In this document: positions 1 through 6,895 of the stretch, piece by piece | Numbering within the stretch: position 1 is the first letter of the stretch | How the letters are laid out: each line of letters begins with the position of its first letter | NCBI RefSeq assembly: GCF_017811815.1 | Contig: NZ_JADKZI010000009.1 | Coordinates: 21,311 to 85,310 of the forward strand | DNA: 64,000 nucleotides | Direction of reading: 5' to 3' | From: Flavonifractor sp. AGMB03687 | GTDB lineage: Bacteria; Bacillota; Clostridia; Oscillospirales; Oscillospiraceae | Position numbers and translations under genes: made by a program | Notes under the pieces: generated by a model | The model's database searches: none | What the model was told of the DNA's origin: nothing | The model's input: only the letters and a program-made list of their open reading frames with translations

Positions 1-936
1 GGGCCGGAGATCGGGAACATTGAAGCCCACAACGAGCGAACCAAAGAGAAATATGTCAGCAACCCCGATGTGGACATTAGCAGGAGCAAGTATAATTTCC
101 ATCTGATTGAGCCGGAACGAAAATATCGTGCGGAGGCGGAGCGGCAGATCAAAGAAGCCGGTTGCCGTACCCGTTCAGATAGTGTTCGGGTAGTGGAAGT
201 TCTGGTAACTGCCACACCGGAGTTCTTTCGGAGAAAGAAGAAATCTGAGATCAGAGCCTATTTTCAAGAGGCGCTGACCTTTCTCCAGCAAAACCAAGAC
301 CCCAAAACAATCATATCTGCTGTGGTGCATATGGACGAGAAAACGCCCCATATGCACCTTTCTTTTGTCCCGCTGACTGCGGATGGCAGGCTCAGTGCCA
401 AGGAGATCGTGGGAAACAAGAAAAAGCTGACCCAGTGGCAGGACAAGTTCTGGGAACACATGGTACTCAAATACCCGGATCTGGAACGTGGGGAAAGCGC
501 CAGCCAGACCAGACGTGACCACATTCCGCCCAGAGTGTTCAAAGAGATGACCCGCCTGACCAAGCAAAAGGCCAAACTGGAGGAACTGCTGGCCGGTATT
601 GGAGCCTTTAACGCAAAAAGCAGAGCTGCCGAAATTGCGGCTCTGCTGGATCAGTATATCCCTGCGGTGGAGCAGATGCACAGCACTATGAAGAAGTATC
701 AGGTGGCATTTACGGAAACCACCGTGGAGAACAAAAAGTTGAAACAGGAGAACGCTCAGCTGGAGCAATCCCTAGAGAAAGCGACCCAAGAAAGCACTTT
801 GAAGCAGCTGGCCGATGCCAAACTGCAACGGGATTATGAGGATGCTGTGGCTGTACTGGATCGTATCCCGAAAGAAGTGCTGGCGGAGTACATGCACAAA
901 CCGGACAGACGGAGGATAAATGCCTATGATAGATGA
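1..936 (+). CDS. MobV/Pre-family plasmid mobilization relaxase (5' truncated)
   Basis: The reading frame is open from base 1 and carries family sequence (HNERTKEKYVSN, then SRSKYNFHL), so the gene begins upstream and the GTG at 70 is internal. MobV relaxases nick the transfer origin and stay bound to the DNA strand during mobilization. The middle part holds the metal-coordinating histidine motif as HMDEKTPHMHL (about residues 84-94 counted from base 70), typical of the Mob_Pre family. The C-terminal third is rich in Glu, Lys and Gln with heptad-like spacing, probably coiled coil, as usual for this family. The stop codon overlaps the start of the next small gene, so the two are translationally linked. 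The N-terminal catalytic Tyr or His lies outside the window. Confidence 0.9.
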   Translation, partial: GPEIGNIEAHNERTKEKYVSNPDVDISRSKYNFHLIEPERKYRAEAERQIKEAGCRTRSDSVRVVEVLVTATPEFFRRKKKSEIRAYFQEALTFLQQNQDPKTIISAVVHMDEKTPHMHLSFVPLTADGRLSAKEIVGNKKKLTQWQDKFWEHMVLKYPDLERGESASQTRRDHIPPRVFKEMTRLTKQKAKLEELLAGIGAFNAKSRAAEIAALLDQYIPAVEQMHSTMKKYQVAFTETTVENKKLKQENAQLEQSLEKATQESTLKQLADAKLQRDYEDAVAVLDRIPKEVLAEYMHKPDRRRINAYDR

Positions 937-1102
937 GTGGAACGGCCTTGCCGTTTTGCTGGCAGATATGATTGAAAAATATGCTGGAGAGCTGGACTTA
1001 GATTCTTTGCCTGATCCGGTGTTTCCCGAGGATAAAATCACAAACCACATCACAGATAAAAATATTGGCAAAGAAAACATTGAAACGCCAAAAGCAGCAT
1101 GA
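920..1102 (+). CDS. Small acidic protein of the mobile element, unknown function
   Basis: A 60-residue product starts at ATG 920, overlapping the relaxase end, with GGAGG at 911-915 as ribosome binding site. It is acidic (DELDLDSLPDP-like centre) with no membrane segment or known motif that I recognise. Overlap with the relaxase suggests it is made with it and may be an accessory mobilization or regulatory peptide; that is inference from position only. Confidence 0.6.
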   Translation: MPMIDEWNGLAVLLADMIEKYAGELDLDSLPDPVFPEDKITNHITDKNIGKENIETPKAA

Positions 1103-1133
1103 TACAATAATCGTGAGATAAGTGTCCAAACAA

Positions 1134-1168
1134 ATTTTCCAAGGGAAGAAATGCTTCCCTTGGAAAAT
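1134..1168 (+). repeat. Perfect 15-bp inverted repeat before the recombinase gene
   Basis: Arms at 1134-1148 and 1154-1168 are perfectly complementary with a 5-nt AAATG loop. There is no T-run after it, so it is not a standard terminator. It may be a leader hairpin controlling recombinase expression, or a protein-binding site. Confidence 0.7.
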
Positions 1169-1207
1169 ACATAAGGAATTGTTGAACAGTATAAGCGAGG
1201 AAGGACC

Positions 1208-2890
1208 ATGGCGAAAGAAAAGATAAAAGTTTATACCTATACGCGAGTGTCTACCGCTATGCAGATTGACGGCTACTCGCTGGATGCCCAGAAATCCCGC
1301 ATGAAAGCCTTTGCAGAATTCAATGATTATGAAATTGCTCACGAATATGAGGATGCGGGAAAATCCGGTAAATCGATTGAAGGCCGTACGCAGTTTAACC
1401 AGATGATGGAGGACATTAAAACCGGCAAGGACGGCGTTTCCTTTGTTCTAGTATTCAAGCTGTCCCGTTTTGGTAGAAATGCGGCGGATGTCCTTTCCAC
1501 CTTACAGGTCATGCAGGATTTTGGTGTCAACCTGATCTGCGTGGAGGATGGTATTGATTCCTCCAAAGATGCAGGAAAGCTGATGATCTCCGTCCTATCG
1601 GCAGTGGCAGAAATTGAGCGTGAAAACATCCGTGTCCAAACCATGGAAGGTCGTATCCAAAAGGCCAGAGAGGGCAAGTGGAATGGCGGCTTTGCCCCCT
1701 ACGGCTATAAACTGGTGGATGGCAAGCTGCAAATCAACGAGGAGGAAGCTCCGGCGATTCGCACCATCTATGAGCAGTATGTTACAACCGATTCCGGCGC
1801 AAATGGGATCGCAAAATATCTTGAAAATCATGGGATTAGCAAAGTCCAACGCCAGAACGGGAAAAATCCTCTTTTTGATGCCCGTCTGATCCGCATGATT
1901 CTGAAAAATCCGGTTTACTGCGGCAAGATTGCCTATGGCAGGCGAAAAACCGAAAAGGTGCATGGAACCAGAAACGAGTACCGTTTGGTAGAACAAGAAA
2001 ACTTTTTGTTGGTGGATGGTCTGCATGAGGCCATTATCCCGGAGGATGTATGGCAGGCAGCACAGGTCAAGTTGGCTGCTCAAGCCAAACGGTATGAACA
2101 CGTCAACAAAGGGAAAAACGAATGCACTCACCTGTTGTCCGGCATTGTAAAGTGTCCCGTATGCGGTGTTGGAATGTATGGTAATAAGTGCGTGAAACGG
2201 AAAGCGGACGGCAGCAAATACAAGGATTTCTACTACTATGGCTGCAAACATCGCTCTATGACCCGTGGGCATAAATGCGATTACAAGAAGCAAATTCGGA
2301 AAGAGCTGCTGGACGATGCTGTAGCGGAGGTAATCTGTAAGCTGGTCAGCAATCCCAAATTTGCGGCGATGATGCAGGAAAAGATCAACATGAAAGTCGA
2401 TACCACGGCGATTGAGCAGGAAATCAGCAACTATGAAAAGCAGCTTCGTCAGGCTTATTCCACCAAATCCAAGCTGATTGAAGAAATCGACTCTCTTGAC
2501 CCAGACGACCGGCATTACAGCAGGCGGAAATCAGACCTTGATGATCGGCTCTATGGGATGTATGATAAAATTGAAGAATTAGAATCCCTGCTGATTGCAG
2601 CCAGAGTCAAGAAACAGGCCATTGAGGCAGAAAAGCTGACCGGCGATAATATCTACAAGGTCCTGATCTACTTCGATCAACTCTATGGAAAGATGAACGA
2701 CAGAGAGAAACGGCAGTTGATTGAGGAACTGATCTCTGAAATTCAGATTTACCCGGAGCGTCAGCCCAATGGCCAGTGGCTGAAATCCATCAAGTTCCGG
2801 TTGCCTATCATCGAGGAAGATATGAATATTAGTTTGGACAATGAACAGCATGTTGAGACCGCCGCCCGACTTATCCGGACGGACCACTAA
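1208..2890 (+). CDS. Large serine recombinase (resolvase, recombinase and zinc-ribbon domains)
   Basis: A 560-residue site-specific recombinase, likely responsible for integration and excision of the element. Residues 8-150 are the resolvase catalytic domain: YTRVST places the nucleophile at Ser15, and the FKLSRFGRNA and AEIERENIRVQTMEGR blocks are present. A recombinase (PF07508-type) domain with NPVYCGKIAYGRR follows, then a zinc beta-ribbon with CPVCGVGM and a later CKH...HKC pair. The C-terminus has a long coiled coil. Length fits the TnpX/large-serine family. The start at ATG 1208 follows GAGGAAGG. A 105-nt spacer with a strong hairpin separates it from the previous gene. Confidence 0.93.
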   Translation: MAKEKIKVYTYTRVSTAMQIDGYSLDAQKSRMKAFAEFNDYEIAHEYEDAGKSGKSIEGRTQFNQMMEDIKTGKDGVSFVLVFKLSRFGRNAADVLSTLQVMQDFGVNLICVEDGIDSSKDAGKLMISVLSAVAEIERENIRVQTMEGRIQKAREGKWNGGFAPYGYKLVDGKLQINEEEAPAIRTIYEQYVTTDSGANGIAKYLENHGISKVQRQNGKNPLFDARLIRMILKNPVYCGKIAYGRRKTEKVHGTRNEYRLVEQENFLLVDGLHEAIIPEDVWQAAQVKLAAQAKRYEHVNKGKNECTHLLSGIVKCPVCGVGMYGNKCVKRKADGSKYKDFYYYGCKHRSMTRGHKCDYKKQIRKELLDDAVAEVICKLVSNPKFAAMMQEKINMKVDTTAIEQEISNYEKQLRQAYSTKSKLIEEIDSLDPDDRHYSRRKSDLDDRLYGMYDKIEELESLLIAARVKKQAIEAEKLTGDNIYKVLIYFDQLYGKMNDREKRQLIEELISEIQIYPERQPNGQWLKSIKFRLPIIEEDMNISLDNEQHVETAARLIRTDH

Positions 2891-2898
2891 ACAAAGCA

Positions 2899-2926
2899 AT
2901 CCCCCTGCTCCGGCAGGGGGATTTTT
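2899..2926 (+). terminator. Rho-independent terminator after the serine recombinase
   Basis: A 10-bp GC-rich stem (2899-2908 with 2913-2922, loop TCCG) is followed directly by TTTTT. It lies 9 nt after the recombinase stop. Confidence 0.9.
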
Positions 2927-2951
2927 CTATCTTCTCCGGACCGCCGGGCCC

Positions 2952-2980
2952 TTGCTTTACCACAGCAAAGCATATATAAT
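2952..2980 (+). promoter_or_regulatory. Sigma-A type promoter for the DUF1847 gene
   Basis: TTGCTT at 2952-2957 and TATAAT at 2975-2980 are separated by 17 nt. A second TATAAT-like box is at 2992-2997. The promoter lies in the junction zone between the mobile element and the chromosome, so it could belong to either. Confidence 0.65.
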
Positions 2981-2999
2981 AGACTATATCGTATAATCC

Positions 3000-3026
3000 C
3001 TTTCCTGTTGAACTTGCACAGGAAAG
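3000..3026. repeat. 9-bp inverted repeat in the DUF1847 leader
   Basis: CTTTCCTGT at 3000-3008 is mirrored by ACAGGAAAG at 3018-3026. It sits between the -10 boxes and the start codon and could be an operator or mRNA hairpin. Confidence 0.5.
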
Positions 3027-3056
3027 TACAGAGTCTGTCCAAGAAGAAGGTTTTTT

Positions 3057-3710
3057 ATGGAAGAGAACACCTGTGGCCGCAGCTGCATCGACTGCGGCTC
3101 CGCTGCCTGTAACGATCTGAACCACTCCGACGCCTTTCCGCCCTTCTGCCTGTCCAAGAGTCTGGAGCAGGAGGTGCTGGAGGAGGCGGTGGCCTGCTAC
3201 CAGGAGCCGGACAACCACGCCGCCATGGTGGCGGCCGCCGAGGTGGAGTGTGAACACTATTGCCAGTACACCCGGGTCCAGGAGATCGTGGAGTTTGCCA
3301 AGAAGCTGGGCTTTCACAAGATCGGCATTGCCACCTGCGTGGGCCTGCTCCATGAGTCCCGCATTCTGGCCCGCATCCTCCGCTCCCATGGCTTTGAGGT
3401 CTTCGGCATGGGCTGCAAGGCGGGCATGGTGAAGAAGGTGGATCTGGGCATCCCGGAGTCCTGCAACGCCGTGGGGGCCAACGCCTGCAATCCCATCTTC
3501 CAGGCCAAGATGCTTAACGCCGCAGGCACCCAGCTCAACATCGTGGTGGGCCTGTGCGTGGGCCACGACAGCATGTTCTATAAATACTCCGACGCTCTGG
3601 TCACCACCCTGGTGGCCAAGGACCGGGTGCTGGGCCACAACCCGGTGGCCGCCCTGTACAACGCGGAGTCCTACTACAAATCCAAGGTGTTCGGACCGGA
3701 AACGCCCTAA
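3057..3710 (+). CDS. DUF1847 family cysteine-rich, probably metal-binding protein
   Basis: A 217-residue soluble protein with an N-terminal cysteine cluster (CGRSCIDCGSAAC around residues 5-17) and more conserved cysteines in the body (ECEHYCQYT, ATCVGL, MGCKAG, ANACNP, GLCVGHD). The pattern and length match the DUF1847 family, predicted to bind metal; the function is not established. It has no signal peptide. The start at ATG 3057 follows an AGAAGAAGG ribosome site. It is a single-gene transcript from the promoter at 2952-2980 and is the first GC-rich chromosomal gene after the mobile element. Confidence 0.88.
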   Translation: MEENTCGRSCIDCGSAACNDLNHSDAFPPFCLSKSLEQEVLEEAVACYQEPDNHAAMVAAAEVECEHYCQYTRVQEIVEFAKKLGFHKIGIATCVGLLHESRILARILRSHGFEVFGMGCKAGMVKKVDLGIPESCNAVGANACNPIFQAKMLNAAGTQLNIVVGLCVGHDSMFYKYSDALVTTLVAKDRVLGHNPVAALYNAESYYKSKVFGPETP

Positions 3711-3800
3711 GTCCCCGGTACCTCATCCGGGCAGGTAGGTCCGGCACATACAGCAAGCCCCTTCCGTTTCAGAGATACACAGGAAAGGTGGAGCGCGCCT

Positions 3801-4730
3801 ATGTATGAGCAGCACATTCAAACGGCCATTGAACGGACCCGCACCATGGTACACCGCTACTACTGTGAAAATGACGTGGATGCGGTGATCGCCCAGATGA
3901 GCGAGGATATTATCTGGCTGGGAGCCGGCGAGCAGGAGTACGCCGCCGGCCGGGAAACGGTAGCCGGGATTTTCCGGCAGTTCCAGGGCCAGGTCCCCAA
4001 GTGCCATATTTCCGGAGAGGAATATCAGGCTATCCCTCTGGGGCCGGAGGTTTGTCTGTGTACCGGACGCATGTGGATCGCCACCGACGCCTCCACCCAG
4101 ATCAGTCTCCGGGTCCATCAGCGCATCACCACCATATACCGCTGGGTAGACGGCGCCCCCTTCTGCTGCCATATCCATATCTCCAACCCTTACAGCGAGA
4201 TGGTGGAGGAGGATATCGGCTTCCCCACCGCCATGGCCCGGGCGTCCTATCTGTACCTGCAAGAGCAGCTGGCCGCCCAGACCGCCCTGCTCCAGCGCAT
4301 GAGCTATGAGGATTCCCTCACCGGGCTGTATAACCGCAACAAGTTTAACGAGGTTCTGGCCCGGGACTGGAGCGACAGCCCCCATCTGGGCGTGGCCTGC
4401 TTTGATCTGAACGGGCTGAAGCAGGTCAACGACCACCGGGGCCACAGTGCCGGAGACACCCTGATCTGCCGGGCTGCCCGCCAGCTCCGGTCGGTGTTTG
4501 ACGGCAAGGCCTACCGCATCGGCGGCGACGAGTTTCTGGTCATCGACGATACCCTGGATGAGGCCGACTTCCTGGCCGCCGTCCGCGCCGTGGAGGACGG
4601 CATGGAGGCCGAGCACATCAGCCACTCCGTAGGGGTCTCCTGGCGGGCCGCCCCATGCAGCATCAGCCAGCAGCCAGCAGGTGGAGGAGGCCGATCAGCG
4701 GATGTATCAGAACAAGCGCGAATTTTATAG
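3801..4730 (+). CDS. NTF2/SnoaL-like domain plus GGDEF diguanylate cyclase, frameshifted at its C-terminus
   Basis: Residues 1-135 resemble an NTF2/SnoaL-like sensory fold. Residues about 170-290 form a GGDEF domain (YDSLTGLYNRNKF, then FDLNGLKQVNDHRGH and the active-site loop RIGGDEF), which makes cyclic di-GMP from GTP. The in-frame end after residue about 278 is a Gly/Arg/Ser-rich tail unlike any GGDEF end. The expected family ending (VEEADQRMYQNKREFY) is present in the +1 frame from 4681 and runs to a TAA at 4759-4761. A one-base change near 4650-4680, in a CAGCAGCCAGCAG stretch, therefore breaks or alters the gene. It could be a sequencing error, a phase-variable repeat or a real mutation. 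The ribosome site AAAGGTGGAG precedes ATG 3801. Confidence 0.85.
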   Translation: MYEQHIQTAIERTRTMVHRYYCENDVDAVIAQMSEDIIWLGAGEQEYAAGRETVAGIFRQFQGQVPKCHISGEEYQAIPLGPEVCLCTGRMWIATDASTQISLRVHQRITTIYRWVDGAPFCCHIHISNPYSEMVEEDIGFPTAMARASYLYLQEQLAAQTALLQRMSYEDSLTGLYNRNKFNEVLARDWSDSPHLGVACFDLNGLKQVNDHRGHSAGDTLICRAARQLRSVFDGKAYRIGGDEFLVIDDTLDEADFLAAVRAVEDGMEAEHISHSVGVSWRAAPCSISQQPAGGGGRSADVSEQARIL

Positions 4731-4792
4731 CATTCAGGACAACGACCGCAGGCAGTGGTAACCCGGGTCCTGTGCATCCAACCGGTTTCCCA

Positions 4793-4816
4793 GGGGCGGC
4801 TTTGCCGCCCCCTTGC
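4793..4816 (+). terminator. Weak terminator-like hairpin after the GGDEF gene
   Basis: GGGGCGGC at 4793-4800 pairs with GCCGCCCC at 4804-4811 over a TTT loop. Only a loose T-rich stretch follows, so termination efficiency is uncertain. Confidence 0.5.
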
Positions 4817-4889
4817 CTTTTGTCCGCAAACCGTGTACAATCCTCTTGCGGCATTGACCGCGTTAGTTTACTTTTTGGAGGGATCTGTC

Positions 4890-6254
4890 ATGCGTCTGGC
4901 CCGGCCGGTGGGCGATATTACCCAGGGCTCCATCTGGAAGCAGCTTCTGGCTCTCTTCTTCCCCCTGTGGTTCGGCACCTTCTTCCAACAGCTGTATAAC
5001 ACCGTGGACACGGTGGTGGTGGGCCGGTTCGTGGGCAAGGTGGCCCTGGCCGCCGTAGGCTCCACCGGCGTCATCGTCAACCTGACGGTGGGTATCTTTA
5101 CCGGCCTGGCCGCCGGTGCGGTGGTGGTCATCGCCCAGCGTTACGGCGCCCGCATGGGGGAGGACGTCCACAAGAGCGTCCACACCGCCATGACCCTGTC
5201 GGTGATCATCGGCGCCATCTTCATGGTGGTGGGCTTCATCCTCACCCCCTGGGCCCTCCGTGCCATGGACACCACCGCCGACGCCCTGCCCGGGGCCATC
5301 CTCTATCAGCGGGTGTACTTCCTGGGCATGATCCCCAACGTGATCTACAACATGGGCACCGGCGTGCTCCGTGCTGTGGGCGACTCCCGCCGCCCCCTCT
5401 ACTTCCTCATTGCCGCCTCCCTGTGCAACATCGTGCTGGACCTGCTGCTGGTGGTGGTCATCCCCCTGGGGGTGCTGGGCGTGGCCATTGCCACCGTGTC
5501 CTCCCAGGTGCTGTCGGCGGTGCTGGTAGTCATCTCCCTGATGCGCTCCGAGGGCACCCCCTTCCAGCTCTTCCCCTCGGAACTGAAGCTCCACCGCCAG
5601 CCCCTCTCCGCCATCATGAAGGTGGGACTGCCCACCGCCCTGCAGTCGGTGATGTATTCCGCCTCCAACATCGTCATTCAGTCGTCCATCAACTCCTTTG
5701 ATACCGACGCGGTGGCCGCCTGGACGGCCTACGGCAAGATGGACATCCTGTTCTGGATGACCATTACCGCCCTGTCCCAGGCCCTCACCACCTTCGCCGG
5801 ACAGAACTACGGCGCGGGGAAGTATGACCGGCTGAAAAAGAGCGTGCGCATCTCCATCGCCATGAGCGCCGCCATCACCCTGGCCATGAGCGCCGTCCTG
5901 GTGATCTTCGCCCGGCCCATTCTGACTATCTTCACCCCCGACCCCGACGTGCTGGAGATCGGCGTGGAAATGGTGGTCTTCCTGGCCCCCTGCTACATCA
6001 CCTATATTCTGGTGGAGCTGCTCCCCGGCGCCATCCGGGGCGCGGGCAAGTCCCTGGTGCCCATGCTCATCTCGGTGTTCGGCGTGTGCGGCCTGCGTCT
6101 GCTGTGGCTCTTCCTGGTGGTGCCCCAGCACCACACCATCGTCATGGTGGAGGCCAGCTACCCCATCACCTGGACCACCACCTCGGTGGCTCTGCTGCTC
6201 TACTATAAATTCGGCAAGTGGCTGACCAAGCCGGAGGAGCTCTCCCTCCGCTGA
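4890..6254 (+). CDS. MATE family efflux transporter
   Basis: A 454-residue integral membrane protein of the multidrug and toxic compound extrusion family, which exports cationic compounds in exchange for Na+ or H+. About twelve hydrophobic segments are visible. Family sequence occurs near the start (FFPLWFGTFFQQLYNTVDTVVVGRFVG) and at the matching place in the second half (GLPTALQSVMYSASN, then AGQNYGAGKYDRLKK). Length is normal. I chose ATG 4890 (MRLARPVGDITQG) because GGAGGG lies 9 nt upstream and the family N-terminus starts there; the frame is open further upstream but lacks a ribosome site. The substrate cannot be read from sequence. Confidence 0.93.
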   Translation: MRLARPVGDITQGSIWKQLLALFFPLWFGTFFQQLYNTVDTVVVGRFVGKVALAAVGSTGVIVNLTVGIFTGLAAGAVVVIAQRYGARMGEDVHKSVHTAMTLSVIIGAIFMVVGFILTPWALRAMDTTADALPGAILYQRVYFLGMIPNVIYNMGTGVLRAVGDSRRPLYFLIAASLCNIVLDLLLVVVIPLGVLGVAIATVSSQVLSAVLVVISLMRSEGTPFQLFPSELKLHRQPLSAIMKVGLPTALQSVMYSASNIVIQSSINSFDTDAVAAWTAYGKMDILFWMTITALSQALTTFAGQNYGAGKYDRLKKSVRISIAMSAAITLAMSAVLVIFARPILTIFTPDPDVLEIGVEMVVFLAPCYITYILVELLPGAIRGAGKSLVPMLISVFGVCGLRLLWLFLVVPQHHTIVMVEASYPITWTTTSVALLLYYKFGKWLTKPEELSLR

Positions 6255-6317
6255 CGGGCATGCCCTTCTTTTCCCCCAAAAGTGCAAAAAAATGCCCTGT
6301 TTTTTGCGAATGAATCC

Positions 6318-6346
6318 TTTACAACAGGGCCAGACTATGGTAGAAT
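6318..6346 (+). promoter_or_regulatory. Promoter of rpsO
   Basis: TTTACA at 6318-6323 and TAGAAT at 6341-6346 have a 17-nt spacer, about 105 nt before the rpsO start. Confidence 0.65.
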
Positions 6347-6454
6347 ATCCTGGTCTGTAAACAGACGCTATCTTTACCCCGGACTTCGTCTCCCGGCTTA
6401 CACCGGCCGGTCACGCAGCCCGCGGGCACATTGTTTGAAAGGTGGAACTCAACC

Positions 6455-6721
6455 ATGATCCGTAAGGACGAAAAGACCGCTGTTATCGAAGCCAACCGCA
6501 CTCACCCCACTGACACTGGTTCTCCCGAGGTGCAGATCGCCATTCTGACCGCTCGCATCCAGGAGCTGACCGAGCACCTGAAGGTGCACAAGCACGACAA
6601 CCACAGCCGCCGCGGCCTGCTGAAGATGGTCGGTAAGCGTCGTAAGATGCTGGACTACCTGATGAGCAAGGACATCGAGCGCTATCGTGCCATCATTGCC
6701 AAGCTGGGTATCCGTAAGTAA
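6455..6721 (+). CDS. rpsO: 30S ribosomal protein S15
   Basis: The 88-residue product matches bacterial S15 in length and sequence: [19 protein letters not shown], then [26 protein letters not shown]15 binds the central domain of 16S rRNA early in small-subunit assembly. I chose ATG 6455 (MIRKDEK) with GAAAGGTGG upstream, discarding eight extra in-frame residues. It is followed by pnp, the classic rpsO-pnp arrangement, and a strong GC hairpin at 6736-6763 separates the two genes. Confidence 0.98.
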   Translation: MIRKDEKTAVIEANRTHPTDTGSPEVQIAILTARIQELTEHLKVHKHDNHSRRGLLKMVGKRRKMLDYLMSKDIERYRAIIAKLGIRK

Positions 6722-6735
6722 TAACAGACTGAATA

Positions 6736-6770
6736 GGGGTGGCGCGGACCTCCGTGCCACCCCTTCTTCC
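6736..6770 (+). terminator. Terminator or attenuator between rpsO and pnp
   Basis: GGGGTGGC at 6736-6743 pairs with GCCACCCC at 6756-6763; the inner bases extend the stem to a 4-nt ACCT loop. The following TTCTTCCC is a poor U-tract, so partial read-through into pnp is likely. Confidence 0.6.
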
Positions 6771-6777
6771 CATCCGT

Positions 6778-6856
6778 CAGAGCACGCTTTTTAGCAGTTG
6801 AACCTGGGCCCGGAGGGCCGGACGTGGGTTCAAGTGCTAAAAAGAGCCTGGCTCTG
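6778..6856 (+). promoter_or_regulatory. Long pnp leader hairpin
   Basis: Arms at 6787-6804 and 6827-6844 pair over 18 positions with one mismatch. An outer 6-bp stem (6778-6783 with 6851-6856) and an inner 5-bp hairpin (6807-6811 with 6815-6819) extend it. It lies 40 nt before the pnp start. In Escherichia coli the pnp leader forms a long duplex cut by RNase III and then acted on by PNPase for autoregulation; a similar role here is inference. Confidence 0.7.
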
Positions 6857-6895
6857 ATGTGTGGGAAACACCAACGAAAAGGAGGAACAACCTGC

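Larger units (their letters stand above)
1..2930. mobile_element. Right-hand part of a mobilizable element with MobV relaxase and large serine recombinase
   Basis: Three genes on the plus strand (relaxase, 60-residue protein, large serine recombinase) form the distal part of an integrative mobilizable element that starts left of the window. Relaxase plus large serine recombinase recalls Tn4451-type elements (TnpZ/TnpX); this is family knowledge. GC content is visibly lower than in the chromosomal genes from 3057 on. The last element gene ends at 2890 and a terminator follows, so the right end should lie between about 2927 and 3056. The attachment core cannot be read without the left end. Confidence 0.7.

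Noticed and set aside
4863..6287. Long open frame opposite the MATE gene
   Set aside because: His/Gly/Gln-rich translation typical of the antisense of a GC-rich gene; no ribosome site and the sense frame has family motifs.
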